Of a stretch of DNA of 64,000 nucleotides, positions 26,421 through 39,875 are shown one piece after another. Source of the DNA: Purshia tridentata (taxonomy: Eukaryota > Streptophyta > Magnoliopsida > Rosales > Rosaceae); contig QANT01007554.1 in assembly GCA_003254885.1 (NCBI GenBank), forward strand, positions 1 to 64,000. The letters run 5' to 3'. The stretch's first letter is position 1. Each line of letters opens with the position of its first letter. Under the pieces are notes generated by a model. That model was not told the DNA's origin. It did no database searches and saw only the letters and a program-made list of their open reading frames with translations. The position numbers were made by a program, and so were the translations under genes.

Positions 26421-26657
26421 TTATAAAATAGACTAATTTAGTAAATAGGTGGTTTTCTGACTATTATTATTATAATATTATTTTTCGAGGTTTAATAATT
26501 TATTTATTTATTTACTCAATTACCCAAGTGAAGTGAATTTATAAAATAGACTAATTTAGTAAATAGGTGGTTCTTCTGACTATTATTATTATAATATTAT
26601 TTTTCGAGGTTTAATAATTTATATATTTATTTACTCAATTACCCAAGTGAAGTGAAG
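26421..26657. repeat. 118-bp tandem duplication
   Basis: Two copies begin TTATAAAATAGACTAATTTA (26421 and 26539) and end with ACCCAAGTGAAGTGAA. They differ by a one-base indel and a few substitutions. The sequence is AT-rich and non-coding. Confidence 0.92.
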
Positions 26658-26661
26658 GTGA

Positions 26662-26770
26662 TTACTATTTAGCATTGAATGAGGTGACAGGCTGCGTGAT
26701 TCTCACTCACATGTTGTAGAATCACGACTGAGGACCTGAGGTGCAGTTGAACAAACCAAAAAAAAAAAAA
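26662..26770 (+). mobile_element. short poly(A)-ended retroposon-like insert with 11-bp target duplication
   Basis: The 11-bp direct repeat AGTGAAGGTGA (26651-26661 and 26771-26781) brackets about 109 bp that end in a run of about 14 A. A 3' poly(A) tail plus flanking direct repeats is the hallmark of LINE-driven retroposition (a SINE or a retrocopied small RNA). The body contains a small stem, GTGATTCT...AGAATCAC (about 26696-26725). I see no convincing tRNA-type A and B boxes. Confidence 0.6.
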
Positions 26771-26781
26771 AGTGAAGGTGA

Positions 26782-29700
26782 CTAACATTATTGGAGGAGA
26801 TGATGCATTGATGCCCAAGTGATAACATGTACGGCTGTCTTTTGTCAATTTTCAAAACTTTTATTTTTCTTTCCTAAATTGACGGTAGATATTTCATGGC
26901 TCAAACTGAATGTACGGTTCCTTTAGTTCATGAAAACAGCCAAAACTATGGGGAACAAAAAAAAAGGTTGTTCTTCGTAATAAGATTCTAACATCTAACA
27001 ACTTTCAAACATCAAACCCTACTCCCACCCAATAAACATCGGACTATAAACCCCAAATTATTGCTAATAAACAAAAATTATGACTCAAAACTCCAATTCC
27101 AAACCACAAATCTCAAAATGTGAGAGTTAAATGTTCAGTCCTAAACTTCGATGTTAAATTCAAAGTCATCTTTGAGAGTAAACGAAATAGGCAATCGTCT
27201 CGAACGTCTAAATGCGTAAGACCCCTAAATTTTATAGACTTTATATATTATAAGTTTAAAAAATGTGAGTTACGAATAAAAGAAATCATGTAAATTTATA
27301 TGGAAAGATCGGCTTGCCTCGAGCCCCCAAAATCTTAGGGACGACCCTAACTAGATTAAAATTAAAAGCTCTAAAGTCAATCCTCAAACCCTAAAACCTT
27401 GAGATTCAAGCCTCTAAGTCTAAGCTCTAGATCCTAGACCATAAACCCCGAACATTAGCATTGGACAAAAGTCTTGAGCTTCAAATGCTCATACATGCTC
27501 ATACAAGTTTTGAGATGGCCTTAGACTTATACTTTCGGGGAAAAAGTATTTAATTATCTTATATTACTTATGATAAAAGTTCGACTCTCATTATCTCCCT
27601 CTCTTTTTTCAATCCTCATTTAAATCAAAAGTGTTCAAATTATGATGTAACCTTAAACTTGTTGTCAATTGTATGACGAGTATAATCTTTGATTATTGAA
27701 CATAAAAGTAAATTATTTGAACTTTACCTATTTTGATTATGGCTACTTGTGTTGTAGCATTCTTTACTTTAATTATTGTGCCCCCCTCGCAAAACCTGCC
27801 CCAATTTGACTCAAATAATAGGAGGTTATACAATGTGCCTATTTCAAACTTTCCTTCCCTTTTCTTCCCTTTCCGTGCCAAAGACAAAGAATTGAGAAAG
27901 TTATTGTCCAAAGATGTATCAATAAGTTAAGGGACCCAAACAAAAACTCCTTATCAATTGCTGTAATAGAAAAAAAAAAAGAGAGATAATTTTTTGTTAA
28001 TATTGACCCTTTCGATATCTTGTCGTATGGGCCAAATGTCGTTTAGGTCATTGATTTAGCCAAGATTTTCAATATAGATGATTGAAGTATTGAACCCCTT
28101 TTCTCATGGGATTATTTTGGACCTTTGTATGTTATTGTTGACTTCACGTTTTCAAAGGTTCATTGGATTGAATTGATTAGATTTCTAGAACTATATAACA
28201 AATTCGTTTATATTTTTTTTCTTCTTGACTAATCTTCCTTATGAATCCTTTTGAACCTTAATAGGCATATTGGATGGCATCACCATCATCAATGCTACAA
28301 TTTCTAGTCAATTGTGAAAAACAAAAAGAAAAGCATTTGGGATTTGAATTGAGGTTACAAATTGCAATTGGGGTCGGTGAGATGGATATCTTAAATAAAA
28401 TAAAAGGAAATTAAGCACAAATGAAAATTTGTTTGCTTAAAATATGCAAGCATGTTAAGCACAGCAAAGCATAGTGTCATCAACCCAATTGTATAATATT
28501 TCAGTTCATGACAAGTCTAAATCACAAACAAAAATATCGCCATGATTCATGAAGGCTGCTGCTGCGTAAATATATTTCCCATTGAGATACGTAATACCCT
28601 ATTTCCGTTTTCATTATTTTCTATCAATTAAAGCCTTCTCTGTCGCTCAGTCTCTGTCTTGTATTAAATAAATATTAATATTGGCAAAATAAGTTCCAAG
28701 TCCCACAAAGGGTGGTGAGTTGGTGAGCGAGTGAGAGGGAAAGAATTCACATTGCAATTCACTTCACAATCAGACTCCAGATTGCCATGGCAGATGAGAT
28801 CACCATCACCACACTGCTTATCTTATCATTGACTTTATCTTCCCCGCATCTTGAAAAAGAAAACTCAACCAAATATCACATGCCCCTTGTTTAAAAAAAC
28901 CCAAAGCCATTCGAGGACTGTGGTGGTAAATAATAGGGAAGGACGACGTACTGTACCAACTTTACCCAAAAGCTTCCATTGTCAAATTGAGCAGAACCAC
29001 ATTGATATCTATTCACTGCTTCACCTTCCAAACCTATTAGCTGTAGCTGTAAAAATTGTAATTCCAAGAAAAAGCAAAATGCACTACTAGTAATTAATTA
29101 AAATGAGAATAGTAGTAAGTGGTGATTATATGATGGAGTGGAGTGGTTAGTCCTGCTGTTGTCCCCATTTGACAGCGACCAAAGAGAGGCACATAGTAAC
29201 GTGCGTAGGAGGACACACCTCGTTCGACGGCCACCACCACCACCAGCAGGCTTCGGGAATCCCAACAGTTTATTATTGTCCACGATATTTCTGCTAATAC
29301 GTCGTCGTCCAGATTACGCAACAAATATATGCCAACAGTAATTGGTGGAGACTCGCACTGATGATGGTGCCACGCTTGGACTTTTCCCAACTTTCCACAT
29401 TTTTATCTATTTATTTAACTCTTCAGAAATAGAGGCCGTTGCAAGCCAGTAGTGTGATACTGTCACGACTGACGAGTGCTGCCGAGCCTCAGCCACAGCA
29501 ACATTTGCGCGCGCGTCCTACGTGTCAGCTTTTGTTTCACACCTGTCGCTTTCTTCGTTCCGTTGACCCCACGCTTTCATTGTTGCGCGTGTACGAACGC
29601 TCTCCATTCGTGTTACCTAATTGTCTATAATAAAACAAAGACTAGACTACAAGTATTAGTAGTGTGGGGGAGGGTGGGTAGATGCGCCGCGGGACCCACG

Positions 29701-30136
29701 CCGGCAAATATATATCACGTCGCACATAATACGTACACACATATCTCGCCTTTCAGCCATAAACTCTGAACCAACTCCGTTAACATGCGCATCTACCCCT
29801 GCTAACGTGAGCCATATTATCCACTTCTCTCTATCCGAAAACTAATACCACGTACAATTAATGAACAATTGAAGCAAAAAATCCCAAACCCAGCCATTTT
29901 TGGTGGGGTTTTTTCAACCTCCAATTGAAGTGAGGTAAATAAATGGGCCTTAATGCAGTAAATCAGATAAAGGGAATATTATAATTTAATCACTGACAAT
30001 AAATTTAAGAATGAACAGGATTAAGATAGAGAGGAAAATGAAGAGAAAATTGGGATGTTAACAATTTCTATTGATGATTGATGAAAACTTGTGTTTTGTG
30101 TGTTTTTGGGTGAAAACTGAAAGCTAGTAGTAATTT
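26782..30136. other. intergenic spacer with a GC-richer distal part
   Basis: No gene that I can support. Positions 27000-27500 hold many CCTAAA/CCCTAA-like words and a CCCCCAAAATCTTAGGGACG phrase typical of TE-derived sequence. A 35-codon ORF from ATG 28787 has a hydrophobic stretch (LLILSLTL) but no other support. The segment about 29100-29800 is richer in GC and in CpG (GCGCGCGTCC near 29508), but its ORFs overlap on both strands without a coding preference. Confidence 0.45.
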
Positions 30137-31433
30137 TCAAGACATGTTAACATGCACACTAGCGGTCTTGGTGGATTTACAGATGGGGCAAGTGTGGAGC
30201 GATGACCCACAGACCGTACACAGGCAAAGGTGCCTGCACGGCAACAGCAACACGCAGGCCTCCTCCTTCCCGCAATTCCTGCACCACCTACTTGTACTCG
30301 ATGACCCACTACCATTTCTGCTGCATCTACCGCTTGTACCTTCCTCACCACCATTAGTACCCTTCACCTTGCGCCACCCGCCCAACCCCACCTCCACGTC
30401 GTCGTTCTGCCTCTCGTCTCCGCCGCTGCTTCCGCAGCACGACTGCGCATCGTCCATGAGTGCATTAGCGGCAGCCGAGCAGTCGTCGTCTTTGACCTGA
30501 TGGGCGAGCACTTGTTCGAGGTTGGTCCGGAGGGCATTGGCGGTGGCCTCGTTGGTCTGAGCCAGGTCGCGCCATATTTGGTTCTCTATGCACAAGGACT
30601 TGATCCTCTCCTCCAGAGCCCAATTCAATTTCCCGATTTTCTCAATCTCTTCCTCTTTGGCTCTCAGCCTCTTCACCATCCCCACCTCTATCGCCTCGAT
30701 TATCCTCCGCGCTTGCCTCTTCCTCTTTTCTTCTATCTCCAACCTCACTTTCTCCATCTATAAAATCCAATAAAATAATACCCACAAAAATTAGTAAAAA
30801 ATACCAAGAAAAACCAAATCGATTTTCTTTGCTGTTTCGAATTTGATACTTACGTGTTGGGAGATGAGGCGGTCGACGTCCAATTCCTGTTGCTGGAGGT
30901 GCAACGAAATGTCTTCGCCAAGAAAAGAGAAGGGGTTGTTGTTACAGTTCTTGTAAGTTGGAGGTGTGGGGTAGGAGAAAGAGGGGTTGATGGAGTCTCT
31001 GGAACGCTTTCTTGGTAGAATTATCGGAACATTATAGGTGAGGCCGCTATCGGATTTCATGGCCGCCGTCATCGTCGTCGTTTTGGGTGGCATCGAATCG
31101 TTGAGGGTAGAATTGTACGTCGGAAGCAGAGCCTCTGTTGCTACGCCCACTCCTCCTGATGATGACAATGGCATCACTCCGTACCCTATCTGGGTATTGT
31201 TGTACATGCCCGTGACTGTGTTTCCTTGATTTGGGTTCATGAATTCCCTGTAAAACTCACACCAATTACAACCCCATAAATTTACAGAAACGAACAGAAC
31301 ATGCATACAGAGAGACTCATATACATATTATTGAGAGAGAACAAATTAAGATCAAAGATGAAGATGATTATGGGTACCTGTTGCCTATGAGTTGAGGAGG
31401 GAAGAGATTGAGATGCCGAGCTTCAACAGCCAT
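30137..31433 (-). CDS. BOI-like RING-type E3 ubiquitin ligase
   Basis: Three coding exons on the - strand: 31433-31378, 31247-30854 and 30757-30137. They give 356 residues. The N-terminus MAVEARHLNLFPPQLIGNRE is the family's usual start. A basic patch PRKRSR (97-102) could be a nuclear localisation signal. Residues about 151-237 form a Lys/Arg/Glu-rich coiled coil (MEKVRLEIEEKRKRQARRI...). The C-terminal RING runs from CRNC (C309, C312) through PCRH (C324, H326) and C330/C333 to CPIC (C340, C343). It lies at the very end, as in BOI and BRG1-3. These ligases act in pathogen and stress tolerance, and bind DELLA proteins to restrain gibberellin responses (family knowledge). SBP1-type S-RNase-binding proteins are close relatives. 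The RING is intact, so activity is expected. Confidence 0.93.
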
Positions 31434-32340
31434 GAATGATGTTGATGATGATGAAAGAAAAGGATTAAAGGAAGCAAGAGCAACGTGATCGTTTTCCTCT
31501 TTAGCCTTTGTGGTCGGCTCTATGCATCTATTTGGTGTCTATATGTATATATGCGTTTTCGTTTTGGTACTTGTTCTTGTTTTGGGGTTGGTTTTTGGTT
31601 TTTTAGAGGGGAAGATAGGAAGAAGGAAGAGAACAAGTGTGAGGAGGAAATGAACAAAAGGGCATGCAATAGAGGTGGCAAGCCTGTATGGTGAGGTTTA
31701 TTTAGGGTTTGGTTGGTTTAGAGAGAGAAAATAAGAATTAAATAACAAATAATAAAAAATACCCACAATTTTTTTTAAAAAAAGAGAGAGAGAGAGTAAT
31801 ATAAGGAAAAGGGGAAATTAGAGAGATAAAAGGTAGAGGAAAGATTTGGGTTTTGACCGTTTTGTCTATTTTGGGATGCGGTAACCAGAAACACCCTTCC
31901 ATTTTCTCCTTGGTTTTTTTACTTGAATCCCAATTTGTAACCAACAGTAACAGAGATCCGGTCAGTCCGTAATTCCAGCGACTCCCCAGGGGCATATCCG
32001 GAACACAAGCCCGGCGTCTTTACCGTATCTGTTTGCTTCAATATTTAATTAATTAATTATTAATTAACTGAAAAAGAAAGAAGAGAGAGAGAGATTGAGT
32101 GAGTGAGGTGGGGAGTTGATAACTGACATTGTGGGCATCTGCCACGCAGCACTTTGCCGACTGGGGGCTACCAGGGGTCGCCACGTAGGCATAGCTACAC
32201 TCCAAACGCCAAATCACAACCTCTTACCTTTTACTCATACAATTCCCGTCTCTCTCTTTCTTGAAGCTGCAGCAGCACGTGTGGGGCAGGGTGGGCAGGA
32301 AACACGACAGGGCTGATCCCTCCTAACACGTGCGAGGGGC
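31434..32340 (-). promoter_or_regulatory. upstream region of the BOI-like gene with two ABRE/G-box motifs
   Basis: CACGTGTG (32276-32283) and ACACGTGC (32326-32333) lie about 850-900 bp upstream of the ATG. They match ABRE/G-box cores bound by bZIP and bHLH factors. A (GA)n run sits at about 31785-31797. Stress or ABA responsiveness is an inference from motifs only. Confidence 0.4.
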
Positions 32341-35300
32341 CAGCGTGGAGGTGTGGGACCCAGCTCTTGTAAAATACAAAGCAAATAATAATAATTTATA
32401 AAGAGAATTACGGATTTTAGTGGTGGGCCGTTGGGGTTTTGGGGGATGGGTACGGTGTACCATAGGACTGGTCCTTTTGGCAGTTTCTTTACTTTGAGCC
32501 AGTGAGGACAGCTACGCTAAGCTCATGCCTCTCGCATGGATACGTATCGTTTTGTTTGCTTCGCCTTTCGACTGTTTCTGCCACCTGGCCACAATCCCTT
32601 TATTACAGTCTCCCAAATAAAGCGTTTTCTCCTCCACGCTCTCTCTGATAAGACCTCCTCCATAAACTAATTATAACCGTCGGATTCGTCTAAGTTCTCA
32701 TCATTATTGGATCTCTAGGTTATCATCAAATATTGACCACCTTTGCTTACAACTGTTGAGCGATTCTCAGTTGTTAATGTAGGTGTGAATTCAACTCGAT
32801 CACCCAAGTTTCTATTAGTGCATGTCTAAGTTTTCAATTGTGTGAATCAGATTCATATAAAATATTATATAATTTACAGTTTTAATTATGTCTATATATA
32901 TGTACATGGACTCTTGTACGTTAATGTTTTGGATTTGGAGTTCATACACATCAAAATTGACTATCTTGTTTATGTAATGCCTATGGATGTAGGTAGATTT
33001 AACTTTGTAATGCCAATGAATGTAGATTTAAATAACTTTTGCAATATAATTTATAGCAATATTGTGCGTACAATGTTAGTGCATAAAATCATTGGTCCCT
33101 AACCAACAAACCAGCTACGCAATTCACTCATATTTGTTCATCTACCCCATATTTCCTGCTGTATAATTACATGCATGCATGTACATATATATATGCAGGG
33201 CAATAATTGATTATTGTATTTATTATTTCCTTAACAAAAAAAGATTTGAGCTTTAATTATTAATTAATTTGCAAGTGGTTATCTTTTGTGTTCTGATGGA
33301 TTTCCACATTTAGGGCCTAATTTCTTGCATGCAGCTTAATTTTGCCTTCATTTGGTACAAAGCATCGTGACCATTGACCAATCCAAATATGAAAGCATGC
33401 CAATTATCAATCCCAACTAATTCCTGATTTTCAAAAGTCATGTTGTGGTCATATTAGCAGATGAAGATGTACGTGACCAAAATTGGAGCCAATTTTAGAC
33501 TTATCCAACACACACTTGCTGTTGAGATTGCTTGGTTTTCATCCAAATAATTACAAATTAGTAGTCAAGATTTGTTAATTAAGAAAGAACTACTCGATCT
33601 GCTGCCAAGATTCGACTAATTAAGGACATAAATTTAATTTTGCAGTCATCATGTTGACCCGAAACAAAGGCAAAATATCAAAATAAAAACAAATGGCCAT
33701 GAACGTACATATATACAATTTCTTATCAATCTGAATTATTATAATAAGAAATGATTCTTATTTCAATATACAAGTTTAAGAAAAAGTCTAAATTATAAGA
33801 AGAGCAACAATAATTAAATTTAATAAAATAGCATGTCATATATATAATAAATGTAGAAACGTAAGCAATAAAATTGAAGATAATTAAATCCGGCCAAAAT
33901 CATCCAGTAAAAGTCGATGGTTTAGGCCCTGATTCCCAAATCTGTCTCACCTCCCACTCTTCCTCCACTATATTCACCTAGATCTTGCCACCTTGCTAAG
34001 GCAATTAGGAAAATTAAATGTTACAAAAAAAGTCCTATATGGCATGCTGATAATTATATATATATATAAATATATTCAAAGATCTAGCTATTAGTTTTAA
34101 TCATTAATAGGAAATAGGTAGCAATATATTGCATGTTAGCATATAGACACACATGGGGTGTCCATTATTTGATTAATTACCCTCAAAGTAGTTAATTTCC
34201 AAAAATACTTTGTCTTGATGCTTTCTCTTGCCCATACGGCCATGCCCGACTCTCTCTCTCTCTCCTCTTACTTAATATATACTTTGATATTATCATCGTA
34301 CCAAGACATGGAGATGTACCTTTCCAATAAACATATTTTTATCTACATTTTTTAGTGCATGCGGTGCATAAAGACAAATAGGTGACAATTAATTGCATTC
34401 ATTATATATTACCTAGCTTTAGCTACAGTCATAAAATAGGAACGATATTCTCAAGGCAAAATGCATTCAGATTAAGCAACTCCATTTTTTAATTAATTAA
34501 TTAATAGTTTGTAACATTTTCTAAGCGGGTACTTATGAAAGGGTTGGAAAAGTAGCTTCAATCAAGGGGGACAAAGTGACAAATAGATCTGTCATTTAAT
34601 TAGTGACCCAAAACATTGTCATTAATTAATTGTGTAGATGGCCAGCCAACGAGGGTTCCACAAGTTGATTCTACATAATCTCATTTGCGGAAGATTTGAG
34701 GAGACATAACCTGACATTAATTATCAACTAATTTTTTTATTTGTTTTTGTTTTTTTTAATGATATCATACATTAAATAAATATTAACAATTAACCTTGTT
34801 CAGTACAAATATAATATTAAATTAGTCTTATTAGTTTCATACGCACCCACATGGGTAAGATTATTTCGTAAGATATAATGTTGCATGAGCTAGCAGGCCG
34901 TACAGACACAGTGTCACAAGGCATTAATTAATATATAGAGCATAATTATAATATCCCCATCTTCGATCTTTCCAAGTTTGCTTTTGGCATTTTCAGCCTG
35001 CTTAACTTGCACTAATAACGTAATTAACTTTTACAAATGTTGGACTAGAAATAATTAAACACCGATTTGGTCTTTTCATGAGTACGTTGTTGATAAGAAT
35101 GGAACATACATATAATGCATGCAGTAAAAGACTAATATTTCACATAGTCTACTATTCTAGTATATATTAAGATTATTATCATACCATCAAAATATTTACA
35201 TATTAAAGACAAATATTGATTGTCAATTTAACAAGGGAAAATTCTTTCATATTTGCCTCATTTTACGTTATTAAATTGGAAAATTGAGCTTGATCTGATG

Positions 35301-35983
35301 CTCATTATATTAATTAGATTTCTAGTAATTAATTAGTTTAAAGTTAGGTGATAGTCCTACTGTCTAGCTAGCTATGAGCCTATGAGGCTAGAATTAGATA
35401 ATGCAATTAAACAATTTAATTGCTTGGAAACTTGATGAAGGAGATAAGAGAAAGATAGCACCTCAGCAAGAGGAAAGTAGATATTGAAAAAAGTAGAGAG
35501 CATAGAGAGTGTGATTCCCTCTTCATCACCTTTCTCTTTCATTCAAGCTCTATTATTGCTCACAGCCTCAGACATCAACAACACAACTGCATCGACCATA
35601 CTTTGGTTTAACCACTACCCAAATCTAAAAAGCATACATCAAAAGTAATAAAAAGTTGGAAATTATAAAAGATAAAAAAAAAATAAGCATAATATTATAT
35701 TACATTACATTTGGATTGCTTTCTTGTAACAAAAAGATACCAAATCCAAGGGCCAAGATTATTACTCGAGGCATGTTATGCCAATAAATAAGTTGGGATT
35801 CCAAAATTAGTTTGAAAAGTAAAAAAGAAAAAAGGAAAAAAAAAGATACATTGGGAATCATGTGTGTGTTTGTGCTTCACCCCCTTGACTTGTGGAGATA
35901 GTTTCTTTGTTTATCTTTTTCTTCCATTCAACTTAAAGTTGGTGGTGGTGTTATATATTCTACATGTGATCTTCACCCTTTTT

Positions 35984-36019
<36 letters not shown>

Positions 36020-37998
36020 ATAGCTTTAGTCTTTACAGCTTTGTTTTTCCTTTTTGGGAATCTCATTCATCACCCCAACAAACTTATATTTATAAAACCA
36101 ACCTTTGAATATGTCTCAGTTCCATTCGTCTCTGTCAACAATGTATATAAAACCAAACTCATGCTCATGCATGAGACTCATGAGAGAGAGAGATTGGTAT
36201 ATAATTTAAATGAAATGAATATATGTATATCTGGCTCTCATATATAGCATAGCATAGCATAATAGCATTAATTAAAGCAAAGCAACAATGAAGGAGCAGT
36301 TTCCCATTAGGCTTGGGAGCAGCTGCTGCAGCTGCAACAACAATTGTTATGACAACTAAAGTGTGATATGTTAGCCTGAAGCTGCCTGCTGCCTGCTGCT
36401 GATGGGGTCTGTGAATTAGTCTGATGGGCTATCATTATTTCTTGTATTGGAAACATACCTTACTTGTGCTCAGGATGCTTGGAAAGTTGTCAGCTTTAAA
36501 TATATACATATCTATCTCTCTCTTCCTGCCAAACAGAAATTTGACCGTTTGGTTAGGAAAAGTGAGGGAGAAGTGGCACTCATTCATGGGGTCTTTAGGT
36601 GGGGCCCCTTTCCTCCAAGGACCCCACTCCACTGTACATGATTCTATCCATCTGTATATCTGCACTACTCCTGGCCTCATGGGCCATGGCATGTCCTATT
36701 AATTCACCTCCAAGTTTTCTTTACCACTTTTACTATTTACCCATGAAGTAAGAAATTGCTTCCAAGTTTCCAACATTTAATGAGAGACAAGCAAAGAAAG
36801 AAAAAAAAGAAGTGAGAATTGGAAATGGGTTTTGGGTATCTGCTCAGAAATTCATTTCCCAATGCCTATCTATTTCTCTGTATTCTCTCATGGGGTTTGC
36901 CAGGCTTAATATTAGAGTCCCCCATGTGCATTTCAATGCTTCTACCACTTTAGGACAAGTCAATTTCACATTTAATTGCATGCTAATGCTTTCACAATTA
37001 TTCAAGTAGATCGAGATACTTGTCCCAATGGAAACTACCTCACCAGTCAGCCATAATGTAGGCCTGAACCATTACAGGACAATATTGCATTTGTCAGTGA
37101 ACAAGAAAATTATTTTTTCTTTTTTGCTAAAATATTAAATTTCTTGTTCCCATTTGTTTAGGTGCATGAATCCTAGACTTTGTAAGCACATAACTATTGC
37201 TTTAATGGTGACAATTTAAAGCTAAATTTTCCTGCTTTCAAATACAGGGAAGAAAGCTTTGTCTATCATCTCTTTAATAAGCAATTAGCGGTGGATTCAC
37301 ACCTTAAGGCCAATTTGGAATTGAGGTGCGGCTAAAATAAGCAATTTATTTAAAAAGTTCAACAACCCAAAAGTGTTTAGTATAAAACTAGAAGCTTCTT
37401 ATTTTTTAAATTACAGTCAAATAAACTGCTTTTGGAAGTTCAAAATAAGAATTTTCTCACAACTGATTCACAACAATTTCAAACTGGTCCTAAGCATTTC
37501 CTTAATGGCTAAGTTCAAAACCTTAGAGGTCATCTGAAATTTAGTAAGAAAAAAAAAAACCCTACAAATCTGTTTACACATGAATAATTTTCAAAGATTA
37601 TTGAATCTTTATGAATTTTCTACAAAGAAGAAATTTTTAATACTGGGCCAACAGTCCTATTGGGCTCATAATACACATCTATTGGGCCCATAATCCGAAT
37701 CATGCTGAAAAAGGAGAAACTATGAGGGGCCGGAGACCAATGGCCTCATAATTATAAGCTTATAAGGTCTAATCAGAACAGAACCATGTCAGAAGAAACT
37801 AAGCAAATTCACAGAGGTGCTGAGATAGGCCCTGGCCCAAACAATTAAGTCCAGATTGATTTGAGCTCTTATTGTTGAACCAAGTAGTAGTCTGGTCCAA
37901 TTTAGTTTTAACGAGTGGATATGTAATTTGGGTATTCATCTCTGTTTTACTTTTATTTTGATTATGTTAGAGGGAATCGAACCTTAAACCTATAATAA
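32341..37998. other. large gene-poor AT-rich spacer
   Basis: Nearly 6 kb without a recognisable gene. Simple repeats: (AT)n near 34058-34067 and (CT)n at about 35988-36017. A GCTGCTGCAGCTGC-rich patch lies at about 36310-36410. Several ATTAATTAATTA runs are present (for example about 34491-34505). GGCCCA-type words cluster at about 37640-37690 before the receptor-kinase remnant. No tRNA, rRNA or convincing known microRNA sequence was found by eye. Confidence 0.45.
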
Positions 37999-38380
37999 CC
38001 ACAAGTAGATTTCAGTACATTAGAGAAGGCCAGACCATAGTTTCAGCTGGTGGAACCTTTGAGCTTGAATATTTTAGTCCTGGTGCTTCTAATAAACGAT
38101 ACTTGGGGATATGGTACAAGAAGATATCGGTTACCACCATTGTATGGGTTGCCAACAGAGACACACCAACCCTGATTCATCAGGTGTTCGGACTGAAGGT
38201 CACCACTAACCCTTGAATTCTTATCCTTCTGAACCATAACAAGAGCATGTTTGGTCCTCCCAACACATCAAAGATCTGCACAGAATTCAGTTTCACAGCT
38301 TTTGGATTCAGGAAATCAACCTTGTTGTGAAAGATTACAGTGAATCTTCTAAACCATGTTCAGCTAATGGACTCACTTTT
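37999..38380 (+). pseudogene. S-domain (G-type lectin) receptor-kinase N-terminal remnant, copy 1
   Basis: The open part reads [20 protein letters not shown], then [20 protein letters not shown] and ANRDTP. This is the start of the bulb-lectin domain of S-locus receptor-like kinases ([24 protein letters not shown] words). Frameshifts and stops follow. Other frames still show ILLNHNKS-like, VWSS-like and LVVKDYSESS-like pieces. There is no signal peptide, kinase domain or intact start. It is very close to the copy at 39612 and on the same strand. Confidence 0.85.
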
Positions 38381-39611
38381 ACACTACTCGATCCTCGATA
38401 AATGATATGATCCCATGTTGGTGTTAATATCATCTTAAGTTATTGGTCATATCATCTTAACTTAATCTGATGTATGTGACGTGAGTTTAAAGTTAAATAA
38501 GAGAGTGTCTTGAGGGCTTCTTTGCTTGTCTATTCTCTTGGTGTTAATAGGCTTCCACATTGTCAAATAGGAGAACCCTCTTTAGAATTAAATATTCTCA
38601 CCAATGGACATATTGATATTCATGCAAGGATTCCAATAAAGTTTTCAGGCATGAGCGAATCAGGGATTCGAAAATGGAATGGGCTAAACTATATCTTACG
38701 AACTCTGTTTTTGCCCTAGTCGAAATTATTTTTTTGGAATTTCGAAAGAGGCTCATTTGTTCCATTGAAAATTTTCAAATGTGCAAAACGTAAATGTCTG
38801 GGATGTTAGAAGCAAGTAGCAACACGTGAAATTGGTAACTGAGAGAGTGAGAAGGTTACTTAGGGAGTGGGCTTAGGTTAGAATTTATGGGTTAAAATAG
38901 GGTATAAAACATATATACTTAGAAAACATTGAAAAAAACTTCATCCCTTGCCTTCAGGGTGATGATGTGGGAAGTATGTATTGGTTTGGTCAATGTATTT
39001 AGACTCGTGGATGGTTTGGCCACGAGGTCATTAATAGGCATGTGGGGAAATGGGGAATAAACTACAACATTTGGAATACCAATTATTCTAGTAAAGAGAG
39101 GTTGCAATCTTATAATTAATATAGCAAGTATGGTATAGTATATATATGTCATGAAATGGAGAGGTGATTCTTGTACAATCTAAAACAACTCTGCACAAGT
39201 AGCAACTTACAGGTGTAAAACCAAAAGAAAAGGACATGATACCCAAATCGATCCATTTACAGGTGTCAAATACATAAGAAGAAAATGATTGATTGATTGC
39301 TTGCATTCATAACTCTCTATTTATGTTCACCAAAAAATATAAGTCAAATAACTGTAAGCTAATTGCATACTCTTCTGGTTCACCCAAAAAAACAAATTTA
39401 TCCAAAAATGTAGCCAGTTTCAAGCCTTCATAGAAGATTCTAAGAGCTAGAGAGCTCAAAAATGCATGTTGGAAAATGAGAGCCAAACAAATCATACAGG
39501 TAGGCTTCAATGTTATTTCAACTGTTATAGTAAGGGGCCTAGGGGGACAAATGAGGTCTTCAAGATTCATTTCATTCGGAGTGTATGTAATGAAACCATT
39601 GAAGGCTTAAG
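38381..39611. other. spacer between the two receptor-kinase remnants
   Basis: No gene recognised. An open stretch at about 38540-38715 (ending NGLNYILRTLFLP) could be a further scrap of the same S-domain gene, but the match is too weak to call. Confidence 0.35.
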
Positions 39612-39875
39612 ATGTGCTGGCATCTTTTTTCCTCCTCCTTGCTGTTGTTCATCACAGCAATAGTTTTCACGGCAGAAGACACCACAAGTACATTTCAATC
39701 CATCAGAGACGGCGAGACCATAGTTTCAGCTGGTGGAACCTTTGAGCTTGGATTTTTTAGTCCCAGTGCTTCTAATAAACGATACTTGGGGATATGGTAC
39801 GAGAAGATATCGGTTACCACCATTGTATGGGTTGCCAACAGAGACACACCCCTCACTGATCCATCAGGTGTACTG
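39612..39875 (+). pseudogene. S-domain receptor-kinase N-terminus, copy 2, truncated at an LTR
   Basis: ATG at 39612 opens a signal peptide ([20 protein letters not shown]). The mature lectin domain follows: [20 protein letters not shown], then [20 protein letters not shown] and [10 protein letters not shown]. The reading stays open for about 88 codons, then runs into an LTR starting at 39876. The remaining S-domain, PAN and kinase parts do not resume beyond the LTR. In intact relatives this would be a plasma-membrane receptor kinase of about 800 residues. Confidence 0.88.

Noticed and set aside
28787-28894. 35-codon ORF MADEITITTLLILSLTLSS...
   Set aside because: The hydrophobic stretch could suggest a secreted peptide, but it is short, without a mature motif or any supporting context.
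29100-29800. GC-richer segment with several overlapping ORFs on both strands
   Set aside because: No frame is favoured, no splice-linked exons and no recognised protein words. It more likely reflects local composition.
36377-36400. TGAAGCTGCC, like the start of miR167
   Set aside because: Identity stops after ten bases, and no complementary arm was found nearby. The sequence is a GCTG-rich low-complexity patch.
36424-36702. Overlapping + and - strand ORFs of 85-92 codons
   Set aside because: The same bases are open in several frames with no coding signature. Treated as spacer.
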